A DNA stretch of 37,864 bases from a virus. Below are positions 23,997 through 30,978 of the stretch, piece after piece (position 1 is the first letter of the stretch; each line of letters starts with the position of its first letter). The translations under genes and the position numbers were made by a program. Below the pieces are notes generated by a model. That model had not been told where the DNA came from. It ran no database searches and saw only the letters and a program-made list of their open reading frames with translations. Location: IMG/VR virus record IMGVR_UViG_3300046535_002099, positions 1-37,864 of that record; one strand, 5' to 3'.

Positions 23997-26635
23997 TGCA
24001 GGCGATCTCGTCCGAGCTGACCGCCATCCTGAAGTCGCATTTCCAGGCCGGGGGGAGCGGCTTCAGCGGCTACGCCCGGATCAACGGCGTGAACTACCGG
24101 TGCAAGCGCATCAGCCGCGACCGGTCCCTGCGGACGCAGACAGACAACTTCGAGATCGAGCTCGAGAACGAGAATCTGTCCCTCGGCTGGGGCGTCACGA
24201 GCGTCTTCCGGACCAACCAGAGGGTCCGCATCTACCAGTGGTACGGCGACCGTGCGACGAGCCGCGTCCGCAGCTTCGACGGGATCATCGACAGCGTCCG
24301 TGACGGTCGTGACCTGCCGACCGTCACGATCACCGGCAGCGACCGGTTCGGGCTCGCGGTCGACCAGACGTTCAGCGCATCAGCCCCGCAGGGCGTGGGC
24401 GAGACGGGCGCGGTCCGGACGGAGGCAAACGGCGTCTTCCTGAATCGCGAGGCGTCGTACATCGTCAACGCGGCGCTCGACGCCGTGGGCTGGCCGACCG
24501 CCGATCGCGACATCCTGGCGACGAGTCTCGTCCTGACCGAGTACATCTGGAACGACGGCAGCAGCTATGCCGACCTCCTGATCGGGACCGAAGCGATCAC
24601 GGGGATGACCGGCTACGACCTTTGGAGCGACGAACTCGGGATCGCGCACTTCCGCCCGACCCCATCGAGCGACCTGATCGAGACGCAGGCGGTGCCGGTC
24701 TATACCTGGCGGACCGGCGAGGACGTGCTGGACCTCGGCGACACGTCCGACCAGTACGAGCTCATCACGCGCGTCAAGACGCGCGGTGAGATCGCGACCG
24801 TCACGTTGACCGACGCGTGGCACCTGCTCTGGCAGACGAAGAAGGTCCCCGCCCCTGTCGGCATCTGGTACGACCCAGCGGTCACGACGCAGATCAGGGT
24901 CATCAGCAGCACCACGAAGAAGCTGTACGTGGTCCGGGATAGCGACCATCAGGTCCTCTCGAGCGTCTATCTCGGAGGTGTGGTACCGCATCCGCTGGGC
25001 ATCAGCGGCGACCCGGCCGACTCGACGCACTACTACGTCCTCAACTGCCCGTGGAAATACACCGGCAGCACGACCGGGAACTACGTCGCGAAGATGCGCA
25101 AGTCGGACAACGCTCGCGTCGCGACGATGTCGCTCCCGGACGGACGATGGTCAGCCATCAAGATCAGCGCGGCGTTCATGTGGCTGACCAACCTCGACAC
25201 CGACCGCTTCTACAAGCGCGACAAGACGGACGCGAGCGCGATCGCGAACTACTCCCACACGTACCACTCGGTCACGCAGACGAACCCGTCGGGCCTGATG
25301 ATCGACGGCACGACGCTCCACCTGTTCTGGGCGAACGGCGGCACGACCGCGCGGTTCCTGGAATGCGACGAGAGCACGCCGACCGTCATCGACAAGGCCG
25401 TCGCCACCAGCGGCTCGACGCTGCACGGCGGCGAGATGAACACGACGACGCATACGGAGTGCTGGGGCGACAACGACAGCCTCGGCCTCACGGCGAAGTT
25501 CAGCCTCGTCTCGCCCGTCCCCGGCTCCCAGGTCGTCGCGGCCGAGATCATCGACACCGCCCTGGAGGACGAGCTCGGGGCCAACGCCGAGCTGGAGGAC
25601 CGCATCCACGACGCGCACCCGCTCGTCGCGGCGCATCCCTGGGAGAGCCGCCGCCTGTCGATGGACCTGTCGAAGATCGACAACCTCGCCCAGGCTGGGG
25701 ACATCGCCCGCTTCCAGCTCGACCGGCTCGGGCGCCGGCGCAGGGTCGTCGACGTGGGCATCCCGGGCAATCCGGCGGTCCAGAAGAACGACCTCGTCAG
25801 GCTCGAGGACCCCAAGACGGGCGTGTTCCAGAACTTCGTGATCGACAGCGCGCGCGACGACATGGTCCCCGGCGAGGGTGGCAGCTACCTCGGCGTCGTC
25901 TCGCTCGTCCGCGGCGGCGTCGCGAACGACGAGATCACCGAGCCCGACCCGCCGCCTGCTGATCCGCCGCCCATTGTCAGCGAACCGTCGGTCGTGCAGA
26001 CGACGTGCGGGCTCTCGCTCGGAGCCGTCATCCCGGTCATCTTTGACGACCCGGTGAGCACCGGTCACATGGTCGTCGTCGGCATTGTCTGGCGCGACGG
26101 CATCACCGACCTCACCAGTGTTGAGGCAGTGCCGAGCGGAGCGCACGTCGCGTTCACCGAGATCGGGCGGACGACCATCCACGGCAACGCGAACCAGGAG
26201 ACGGTCCTCGCCTACCGGCTCGTGACCTCAGCCGACAACGGCTCGACGGAGTACGTCTTCGGAGCCGGGGCCGGTTCAGGACGGCCAAGGGCTCTCGCGT
26301 GGGAGCTCGAAGGCTACGCCGCTCCAGATGCCCATGTCTCGGTGACGAACAACGCGGGCGCGATTACGTTCCCGAGCCTGACGGCCAGCGGGGACGGTAT
26401 CGCGATCGGCGTGATCGGGCTGGGCGTTGACTGCCTCGCCACGCTCACCGTTCCGCCGTCCGTAGACCACATCTACATCGAGAACGCGGACTCGTTCTGG
26501 CAGTGCATCGCAGGCTGGGACGCGGTCTTGGGCGGAGGCTCCGTAACGTACGGTCCGCTCAGCGGCACGGCCTGCGGCGGCGCGGGCGGCGACGATACCA
26601 ACAGCGGCACGGTCGCGTTCTTCCCGACAGCATGA
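23996..26635 (+). CDS. Tail hub / baseplate protein with propeller-like insertion and C-terminal beta domain
   Basis: 879 aa. Residues 1-280 resemble phage hub proteins (gp27/Tal type): FEIELENENLSLGWGVTSVF, RVRIYQWYGDRATSRVRSFD, GIIDSVRDGRDLPTVTITGS and a protease-like-fold region with YADLLIGTEAITGMTGYDLW. Residues about 283-500 are an insertion of repeated beta motifs (KKLYVVRDSDHQVLSSVYLG, SAIKISAAFMWLTNLDTDRF, SGLMIDGTTLHLFWANGG) like an NHL/beta-propeller. Residues about 505-645 return to hub sequence. After a Pro-rich linker (DPPPADPPPIV) the last 220 residues form a separate beta sandwich. The added domains probably touch the host surface. Confidence 0.72.
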   Translation: MQAISSELTAILKSHFQAGGSGFSGYARINGVNYRCKRISRDRSLRTQTDNFEIELENENLSLGWGVTSVFRTNQRVRIYQWYGDRATSRVRSFDGIIDSVRDGRDLPTVTITGSDRFGLAVDQTFSASAPQGVGETGAVRTEANGVFLNREASYIVNAALDAVGWPTADRDILATSLVLTEYIWNDGSSYADLLIGTEAITGMTGYDLWSDELGIAHFRPTPSSDLIETQAVPVYTWRTGEDVLDLGDTSDQYELITRVKTRGEIATVTLTDAWHLLWQTKKVPAPVGIWYDPAVTTQIRVISSTTKKLYVVRDSDHQVLSSVYLGGVVPHPLGISGDPADSTHYYVLNCPWKYTGSTTGNYVAKMRKSDNARVATMSLPDGRWSAIKISAAFMWLTNLDTDRFYKRDKTDASAIANYSHTYHSVTQTNPSGLMIDGTTLHLFWANGGTTARFLECDESTPTVIDKAVATSGSTLHGGEMNTTTHTECWGDNDSLGLTAKFSLVSPVPGSQVVAAEIIDTALEDELGANAELEDRIHDAHPLVAAHPWESRRLSMDLSKIDNLAQAGDIARFQLDRLGRRRRVVDVGIPGNPAVQKNDLVRLEDPKTGVFQNFVIDSARDDMVPGEGGSYLGVVSLVRGGVANDEITEPDPPPADPPPIVSEPSVVQTTCGLSLGAVIPVIFDDPVSTGHMVVVGIVWRDGITDLTSVEAVPSGAHVAFTEIGRTTIHGNANQETVLAYRLVTSADNGSTEYVFGAGAGSGRPRALAWELEGYAAPDAHVSVTNNAGAITFPSLTASGDGIAIGVIGLGVDCLATLTVPPSVDHIYIENADSFWQCIAGWDAVLGGGSVTYGPLSGTACGGAGGDDTNSGTVAFFPTA

Positions 26636-27063
26636 GCGTCCGCGACCTCCCGGTCCTGTGGCTGAACGCCACGAAGAACGCCGCTGGCGCGGTCGCGGCG
26701 GCGGGCGGCAACGTCCTGCTCCGGACCCCCGCGCATCACCTCGACGGACCGGAGCATCTCGTCGCGTCCGACAGCGTGACGCTCGACTCGACGGTCGACG
26801 AGCACGGGCTGCTGCCGAAGCTCTCCGGCGACGCGACGGACGCGCTGCGCGGCGACGGGACGTGGTCGCCGGTGGTCTCGACGCTCGCGCTCGACGACCT
26901 GACTGACGTCGCGATCACCTCTCCCGCGGCGGCGCAGCGGCTCCGGTACAACGGCTCGCTGTGGGTCAACGTGGTGACCTGGTACGAGCCGCAGTTCGAT
27001 GCCGTCGGCTCGGCGGTCCTCGACGGGGCGGGCAACCCGATCATGGTGGAGGTTCATAGCTGA
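26632..27063 (+). CDS. Fibre-like minor tail protein 1
   Basis: 143 aa from an ATGA overlap. Residues 56-78 contain HGLLPKLSGDATDALRGDGT, a motif that recurs in the next gene. It is followed by LDDLTDVAITSPAAAQRLRY and NGSLWVN, the common fibre segment 'L..L.DV.i..p..gq.L.y.g..W'. The C-terminus is a short beta piece. It is probably a shaft or adaptor part of the side fibres. Confidence 0.65.
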   Translation: MSVRDLPVLWLNATKNAAGAVAAAGGNVLLRTPAHHLDGPEHLVASDSVTLDSTVDEHGLLPKLSGDATDALRGDGTWSPVVSTLALDDLTDVAITSPAAAQRLRYNGSLWVNVVTWYEPQFDAVGSAVLDGAGNPIMVEVHS

Positions 27064-28013
27064 TGCCTGGAGTCACGACCGCCTACCAGACCGGCATCCA
27101 CTCGGCCCGCCCAGCCAACGGCGCTGGCTGTGTCCTCTACTCGTGCACCACGCACAGCCTCGTCTACCGCGACGATGGCTCGGCGTGGACGACGTTCCTG
27201 ACGCTTCCGGGCGCGGGGCTGTCGGACCCCATGACGACACGCGGCGATTCGATCATCCGAAACTCGTCGAACGCGACGGCGCGCCTTGCGGTCGGCGGTG
27301 CCGACACCGTGATGAAATCGGACGGCACCGACCCATCGTGGGGCAAGGTGCTCCCGGCGCAGATGGACGTCTCGGCGGACGTCACCACGGCCAACGCGAC
27401 GGGCGGACACCACGGGCTGCTCCCGAAACTGTCCGGCTCATCGTCGGACGTCCTGAAGGGCGACGGCACGTTCGGAGCGTCGGGCGGCGGCGGCGCGCTG
27501 GTCTTCCTAGAGGCACACTCCGGGGCGGGCGCGACGCCGATCGACTTCACGTCCTTCATCAGCTCGACATACGACGACTATCTGTTCGAGTTCGTCGATG
27601 TCGTGATGAGCACGACCAGCCTCCTTCAGGTCCGCTGCTCGGTCGCGGCCGCGTTCGACACTGGCAGCAACTACTACACCGGGCAGTTCGCCTTCTCCGC
27701 TGCAGGGTCGGCCGCGAGCGGACCCGGTACGACCACATCCATCCTTCTGTACCCGTTCCAGGGCCGGACCTTCGCGACGACGGCCAACACGAGCGTGTCG
27801 GGCCATCTGCGCCTCAGCGCGCCGCAGGGCTCGAACTGGAAGCTGTTCACCGGCGAGATGAACGGCATCGACTCGGTCAGCACCGTCCCGCAGCGGCTCA
27901 TGGTGAACGCGGGCTATCTCGCGACCGGAGTGGTCGACGGGGTCCGGTTCCTGGCGTCGTCCGGGACGATCACGTCAGGCGCGTTCCGGGTCTACGGCAT
28001 CACGAAGAGCTAG
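27063..28013 (+). CDS. Fibre-like minor tail protein 2, receptor-binding candidate
   Basis: 316 aa. The N-terminus (MPGVTTAYQTGIHSARPANG, CVLYSCTTHSLVYRDDGSAW) is a head-like adaptor. The fibre motif HGLLPKLSGSSSDVLKGDGT follows at about 115-137. A Gly linker (GASGGGGA) leads to a beta-rich C-terminal domain (about 147-316) with hydrophobic strands (YDDYLFEFVDVVMSTTSLLQ, GTTTSILLYPFQGRTFATTA). That domain is jelly-roll-like and probably recognises the host. It is the last gene of the structural operon. Confidence 0.65.
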   Translation: MPGVTTAYQTGIHSARPANGAGCVLYSCTTHSLVYRDDGSAWTTFLTLPGAGLSDPMTTRGDSIIRNSSNATARLAVGGADTVMKSDGTDPSWGKVLPAQMDVSADVTTANATGGHHGLLPKLSGSSSDVLKGDGTFGASGGGGALVFLEAHSGAGATPIDFTSFISSTYDDYLFEFVDVVMSTTSLLQVRCSVAAAFDTGSNYYTGQFAFSAAGSAASGPGTTTSILLYPFQGRTFATTANTSVSGHLRLSAPQGSNWKLFTGEMNGIDSVSTVPQRLMVNAGYLATGVVDGVRFLASSGTITSGAFRVYGITKS

Positions 28014-28022
28014 GGGAGACGA

Positions 28023-28053
28023 CGGCGCGTTGCTACGGCGGTAGCTCGCGCCG
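28023..28053 (+). terminator. Strong hairpin between convergent genes (candidate two-way terminator)
   Basis: CGGCGCG (28023-28029) pairs with CGCGCCG (28047-28053), and inside it GCTAC pairs with GTAGC round a GGCG loop: 12 base pairs with a small TT/T internal loop. It lies 10 bp after the fibre stop and 38 bp before the end of the minus-strand gene. Neither side has a T tract, so intrinsic termination is uncertain. Confidence 0.5.
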
Positions 28054-28090
28054 GTTCCCATGAGCTTCGGGCCGCGGCGGGTGCTCACGA

Positions 28091-28969
28091 TCATGCTGGA
28101 CTCCTCGCGGTCATACGCTGCTCGAGCATACGCGGCAAGGCCAGGACGAGCGCAGCGACAGTCCAGTTGATGTCGGGCGCGGCGAGGACCATCGCAGCGA
28201 CGAGTGCCTCCGGCCGGCCGCGCCGAGCGCCCCACCACACGACGACCGCCGCCAGGGCGATTCGGATCGGGAGGAGCCCGATCACGCCCTCGTAATGCGG
28301 GACGGTCATGTTCCGGTGCAGTAGGTCGATCCAGTCGAACCACAGGGCTGGCGCCAGCGCGAACGAGACTCCGACGACGATGGCGGTCGCGCCGATCGCG
28401 ATGGCGAGCTTCCGCCACTCCCTCCGTGCGACGAACCAGACGAGACCGACACCGGGCGTCACCTTCGTCAGGATGGGCAGCGCCCATAGCGCCGGATGTC
28501 TCAGCCCGAAGACGAGGACCAGGCAGTACAGCCATTCGATCCCGCCGACGATCGACACGATGACCGCGATCGGGATCAGCAGCATCCGGTCGGGGCCACG
28601 CGCAGGCCGGATGAGCCAGGCGAACGTTGTCAGCGTCGCTAGCAGCCAGAGGATCCGAAACATCGGAAAAGGGAGGACCGTGAGTGGCGCGAGGAGCTCG
28701 GCGAAGGCGGGGCTGTAGAGGTAGACCCCGGTGCCGTAGATGAGCCGCGAGCCGTGATACAGCCCGCCGTCCCATGCACCCCAATAGTTCGCGAGGTCGA
28801 CGCCGTGGACGAGGCTCGGTGCGAAGTTGATCCGCTGCGACTCGTCAAGGATCGTGGCCCAGGCGGCTAGAGCGATCGTCAGGATGTACACGAGCGTCGG
28901 CCAACGGACGCCGCGCAGCCTCAGTCGTTCGAGCGGCCGGGCCATGCTGAGCCGAACGGACGGGGTCAC
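28091..28969 (-). CDS. GT87-like multi-pass membrane mannosyltransferase (DUF2029)
   Basis: 292 aa from the GTG overlapping the upstream stop; an ATG at 28945 gives 284 aa. About eight or nine hydrophobic helices are visible, such as LVYILTIALAAWATIL and FPMFRILWLLATLTTFAWLI. Between the first two lies VDLANYWGAWDGGLYHGSRL, with an acidic residue in the first outer loop, and YLYSPAFAELLAPLTVLPFP follows. These features fit the GT87 family, which takes mannose from polyprenyl-phosphate-mannose outside the membrane. It is oriented against the structural genes, typical of lysogenic conversion cassettes. It probably alters surface glycans of the host; a role in virion glycosylation is less likely. 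Confidence 0.7.
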   Translation of the reverse strand: MTPSVRLSMARPLERLRLRGVRWPTLVYILTIALAAWATILDESQRINFAPSLVHGVDLANYWGAWDGGLYHGSRLIYGTGVYLYSPAFAELLAPLTVLPFPMFRILWLLATLTTFAWLIRPARGPDRMLLIPIAVIVSIVGGIEWLYCLVLVFGLRHPALWALPILTKVTPGVGLVWFVARREWRKLAIAIGATAIVVGVSFALAPALWFDWIDLLHRNMTVPHYEGVIGLLPIRIALAAVVVWWGARRGRPEALVAAMVLAAPDINWTVAALVLALPRMLEQRMTARSPA

Positions 28970-29136
28970 TCCTCGAAGTTGCCCGGGCCGATCGCGAGAA
29001 GCGTCAGCCAGGTGAGCAGCGGCGAGATGACGATCGACAGCGCGCCCCACGCCGCCGGGTCCCTCCCCCGCCGCCCGGCCCACAGGCCGACGAGCGTCGA
29101 GAGGAAGAGCCAGATCACCAGGACGTAGAGCTGCAT
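28966..29136 (-). CDS. 56-aa two-helix membrane protein
   Basis: MQLYVLVIWLFLSTLVGLWA, a basic loop (GRRGRDPAAW) and GALSIVISPLLTWLTLLAIG make a membrane hairpin. An SD-like GGGGAG lies about ten bases upstream on the minus strand. The stop overlaps the GTG of the GT87-like gene (GTGA), so the two are co-translated. It may be a partner or flippase-like helper of the transferase. Function unknown. Confidence 0.6.
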   Translation of the reverse strand: MQLYVLVIWLFLSTLVGLWAGRRGRDPAAWGALSIVISPLLTWLTLLAIGPGNFEE

Positions 29137-29159
29137 CCCCCGAGTCTCCCCTACTGGAC

Positions 29160-29209
29160 TGTGGACGGCCTGTGCACAACCGGCCGGCCTACGCGAATCT
29201 CGTGGACAA
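29160..29209 (+). promoter_or_regulatory. Cluster of three DnaA-box-like sequences
   Basis: TGTGGACGG (29160-29168), TGTGCACAA (29171-29179) and CGTGGACAA (29201-29209) match the high-GC DnaA box TGTGGACAA at 7, 8 and 8 of 9 positions. They lie in the roughly 180-bp gap between the minus-strand cassette and the repressor region. Host DnaA binding there is a hypothesis. Confidence 0.3.
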
Positions 29210-29313
29210 CTATCGTGCCACCTAGCCTGTCACGAATCGAGACACGGCCTGCGATGATCGAATGCCAGCGACCGAGAGGTCGGTCGAGGCGCCCCGGCCC
29301 AATGGGGGTACCG

Positions 29314-29517
29314 ATGGCAGTCACCATCGCCGATCCGGCCGTCGTCGAGGCGATCGAGGCCGAGCTCATGAGAGCGGTCTACGACGCGGTTCGACGGGCC
29401 CGCCGCCAACTCGCGGGCGAGCTCCCGCCGCCTCGTCCGAGTCCTCGCGCTCGAGCGCTGCTGCGTCGGCGATCGCCTTTGCCAGCCGCTCGTCGTCCGT
29501 CATCGGCGGATCGGTGA
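29314..29517 (+). CDS. Possible 67-aa protein overlapping repressor end
   Basis: The first 40 codons (MAVTIADPAVVEAIEAELMR, AVYDAVRRARRQLAGELPPP) have good codon bias and a helical pattern; later codons do not. The 3' part runs antisense to the tail of the repressor gene. It may be a real short gene whose end overlaps, or chance. No family recognised. Confidence 0.3.
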   Translation: MAVTIADPAVVEAIEAELMRAVYDAVRRARRQLAGELPPPRPSPRARALLRRRSPLPAARRPSSADR

Positions 29518-29735
29518 AGAGCGACACCGGTACGCCGTAGCGGACCGCCAGGCGCTTCATCTGGTGCACCTTCATCGGTCGGAGGCCGCGCTCCCAGGAG
29601 GCTGACGGTCGAGCCTGAGCCCGCCTGGAGCCCGGCCGTGACCGCGGCGTCAGCGAGCGTGACGCCGGCATTGTCCCGGGCGCGCCGCAGCCAGTAGCCA
29701 CGCCGGCGAGCGTCCAGATCCTCGAGATCCGTCAT
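29366..29735 (-). pseudogene. XRE-family (CI-like) repressor broken by one extra base
   Basis: The start at 29735 gives MTDLEDLDARRRGYWLRRAR, DNAGVTLADAAVTAGLQAGS and GSTVS, the first helices of an XRE domain. After Ser45 (codon 29601-29603) one extra base (29600) puts the rest in another frame, where SWERGLRPMKVHQMKRLAVR, YGVPVSLFTDPP completes the recognition helix and the end of the domain. Skipping that base gives a continuous 122-aa protein. Without it the product turns into unrelated sequence inside the HTH. Causes may be a real mutation, an assembly error, or programmed +1 shifting. It is divergent from the Cro-like gene across a 130-bp control region. Confidence 0.75.
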
Positions 29736-29794
29736 CGCGGCTGACCCTAGTCGCCACAGCACCACCTGATCGAGCAAACATCCTCCAGCACGGC

Positions 29795-29824
29795 TTGACA
29801 AGCCTTTGCCGACACGACTATGCT
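29795..29824 (+). promoter_or_regulatory. Sigma70-type promoter of the early operon
   Basis: TTGACA (29795-29800, perfect) and TATGCT (29819-29824) with an 18-bp spacer. It is the best promoter match in the window. It reads rightwards into the Cro-like gene, starting about 29831. It is covered by a large palindrome, so repressor binding would block it. Confidence 0.75.
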
Positions 29825-29843
29825 GCGTCGGCAAAGGTTTGTC
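29797..29843 (+). promoter_or_regulatory. Operator-like 17-bp inverted repeat over the early promoter
   Basis: GACAAGCCTTTGCCGAC (29797-29813) and GTCGGCAAAGGTTTGTC (29827-29843) are reverse complements with one mismatch, 13 bp apart. The left arm overlaps the -35 box, the -10 box is in the centre, and the right arm covers the transcription start. This is how a repressor and Cro pair would share a switch. Confidence 0.75.
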
Positions 29844-29865
29844 ACTGTCAGCGAGGCGACATCTG

Positions 29866-30078
29866 GTGCAGGAAGTCGACACGTCGGCCCTCCCGATCGG
29901 GCGTGCGCTCAAGGTCGAGCGCGTCGCCGCAGGCGTCAGCAGCACCGCCATCGCCGAGGCCATCGGCATCTCGATCGGCCACCTCTCGCGGATCGAGAAG
30001 GGGGAGCGGACCGCCAGCGACGAGCTCGTCCTGCGCATCCGCGAGGCCATCCGGACGCGCGCCCAGGCGACCGCATGA
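29866..30078 (+). CDS. XRE-family Cro-like regulator
   Basis: 70 aa from a GTG with a GAGG about nine bases upstream. RALKVERVAAGVSSTAIAEA, IGISIGHLSRIEKGERTASD and ELVLRIREAIRTRAQ show all five XRE helices, with the recognition helix SIGHLSRIEKG intact. Size, place just after the operator and divergence from the repressor fit Cro. It opens the rightward early operon and is coupled to the next gene (ATGA). Confidence 0.8.
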   Translation: MQEVDTSALPIGRALKVERVAAGVSSTAIAEAIGISIGHLSRIEKGERTASDELVLRIREAIRTRAQATA

Positions 30079-30224
30079 CGCCGGCGCAGTGGGGCGCCCT
30101 CGCCTACCTGGTGTCGTTCCTGATGGTCGCCGTCATCGCGTTCGGCGCCCTCGACTGGCTGCTCCGGACGCTCGTCGACGACGAAGCACTCGAGCGGCTG
30201 ACCGACCGGATTTTCGGCCGATGA
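30075..30224 (+). CDS. 49-aa single-helix membrane protein
   Basis: MTPAQWGALAYLVSFLMVAV followed by IAFGALDWLLRTLVDD forms one long membrane helix with a short charged tail. It is coupled by ATGA at both ends. Tiny early membrane proteins often block superinfection or alter host membranes; here nothing more specific can be said. Confidence 0.55.
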   Translation: MTPAQWGALAYLVSFLMVAVIAFGALDWLLRTLVDDEALERLTDRIFGR

Positions 30225-30433
30225 CGTGCCGGAACGGAGCCTGCGGCAATCCCGCCCGTTCCTACCGCTACGCGCTGGGCCAGCGCCGGACGGCGCTCTG
30301 CGATGCCTGTCTCGCCTCGCTGACAGCGATGGGCATGGTGTTCCGCCTGGTCGAGGAGCCGGCGGCTCCGAAGCCGCGCTGGCTGGCGAACCTGACGGCC
30401 CGTGAAGATGCCTCCTGGCGGGGTGCCGCGTGA
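30221..30433 (+). CDS. 70-aa zinc-finger-like protein
   Basis: MTCRNGACGNPARSYRYALG followed by RRTALCDACLASL gives four cysteines in two C-x(4)-C / CxxC pairs, sufficient for one zinc. The C-terminus is amphipathic. It is coupled to both neighbours. Function unknown; it may bind nucleic acid. Confidence 0.6.
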   Translation: MTCRNGACGNPARSYRYALGQRRTALCDACLASLTAMGMVFRLVEEPAAPKPRWLANLTAREDASWRGAA

Positions 30434-30513
30434 CCGCCGACCGGTTCGCCTTCGGCCTCGGCCTGATCTCTGTCGTCCTGGTCGCCCTCATCGCGACCGG
30501 CGTCGTCCAATGA
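30430..30513 (+). CDS. 27-aa membrane peptide
   Basis: VTADRFAFGLGLISVVLVAL followed by IATGVVQ forms one membrane helix. Both ends overlap neighbouring start or stop codons (GTGA, ATGA), the main reason to accept so short a gene. Confidence 0.45.
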   Translation: MTADRFAFGLGLISVVLVALIATGVVQ

Positions 30514-30719
30514 AGTCCTGGCTCGTCCCGACGCCCCGCTGGGCGCCTGACCGCGTTCACGATCGCTCGGAGCTGGGGGCCGAGAGCGTGTCGGTTGAGC
30601 GAGGACTGGCGCCCAGCGGGGCGTCGGGCAGCGCCTCTCGGTCGACACGCGCGTCGGCCACCGCGGCCGGGCCCGTCTCCCCCCACGGGCTCGGCCGCCC
30701 TCACCTCTTGCCCTCCTGA
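30510..30719 (+). CDS. Doubtful 69-aa reading frame over structured element
   Basis: The ATG overlaps the preceding stop (ATGA). After MKSWLVPTPRWAP the product is Ser/Ala/Gly-rich with no fold. Its DNA is dominated by a 21-bp inverted repeat and further hairpins, so the RNA or DNA structure may matter more than the protein. Confidence 0.3.
   Translation: MKSWLVPTPRWAPDRVHDRSELGAESVSVERGLAPSGASGSASRSTRASATAAGPVSPHGLGRPHLLPS
30527..30628 (+). repeat. Perfect 21-bp inverted repeat with structured 60-nt centre
   Basis: Arms at 30527-30547 (beginning CCCGACGCCCC) and 30608-30628 are exact reverse complements. The 60-nt centre folds further (CGCTCGG against CCGAG-AG-CG near 30574-30592). No T tract follows, so this is not a standard terminator. 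Confidence 0.8.
30665..30696 (+). repeat. 12-bp hairpin
   Basis: GGCCGGGCCCGT and ACGGGCTCGGCC pair over 12 bases (one G-U) round a CTCCCCCC loop. No T tract follows. It lies in the same structured stretch as the 21-bp inverted repeat. Confidence 0.7.
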
Positions 30720-30725
30720 CTGTCC

Positions 30726-30778
30726 GGCGCCGGCGGGCTTGTGGAGGACTCGCCGGCGCCAGCCCATTCCTCCTCCAC
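30726..30778 (+). ncRNA. Predicted pseudoknot before small zinc-protein gene
   Basis: GGCGCCGGCG (30726-30735) pairs with CGCCGGCGCC (30751-30760). The loop holds GTGGAGGA (30741-30748), which is complementary to TCCTCCAC (30771-30778) downstream. This makes an H-type pseudoknot or two competing hairpins. The GGAGGA inside is Shine-Dalgarno-like. It ends 20 bases before the ATG at 30799. Confidence 0.5.
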
Positions 30779-30798
30779 GGGACCGAGGTCCGTCACCG

Positions 30799-30978
30799 AT
30801 GCCCACGACCACGCGCCGCTCGGTCCCGATGGAGTGGATCGCTCTCGCAGACGGAGTCGGCCACTGGCAGCCGCGACGCGGCCAGGGCCGGCCCGCCTGC
30901 GGGAAGCCGCGGATCGATGCCCGCTACGCCCACCCGCGGACGTCGAAGTGCGCGGCGTGCGAGAAGGCGGCCGCGTGA
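30799..30978 (+). CDS. 59-aa small basic cysteine protein
   Basis: MPTTTRRSVPMEWIALADGV, then GRPACGKPRIDARYAHPRTS and KCAACEKAAA. Three cysteines and a histidine could hold zinc. An internal ATG at 30829 (MEWIALAD) is a possible start. A GAGG lies about 11 bases before the first ATG. It overlaps the next gene (TGATG). Confidence 0.5.
   Translation: MPTTTRRSVPMEWIALADGVGHWQPRRGQGRPACGKPRIDARYAHPRTSKCAACEKAAA

Noticed and set aside
28014-28090. Standard Rho-independent terminator
   Set aside because: The hairpin is very good but neither strand has a T tract after it, so it is listed only as a candidate.
29736-30812. Minus-strand extension upstream of the repressor
   Set aside because: The frame is open by chance through the promoter and operator region. 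The ATG at 29735 begins the recognisable repressor sequence.
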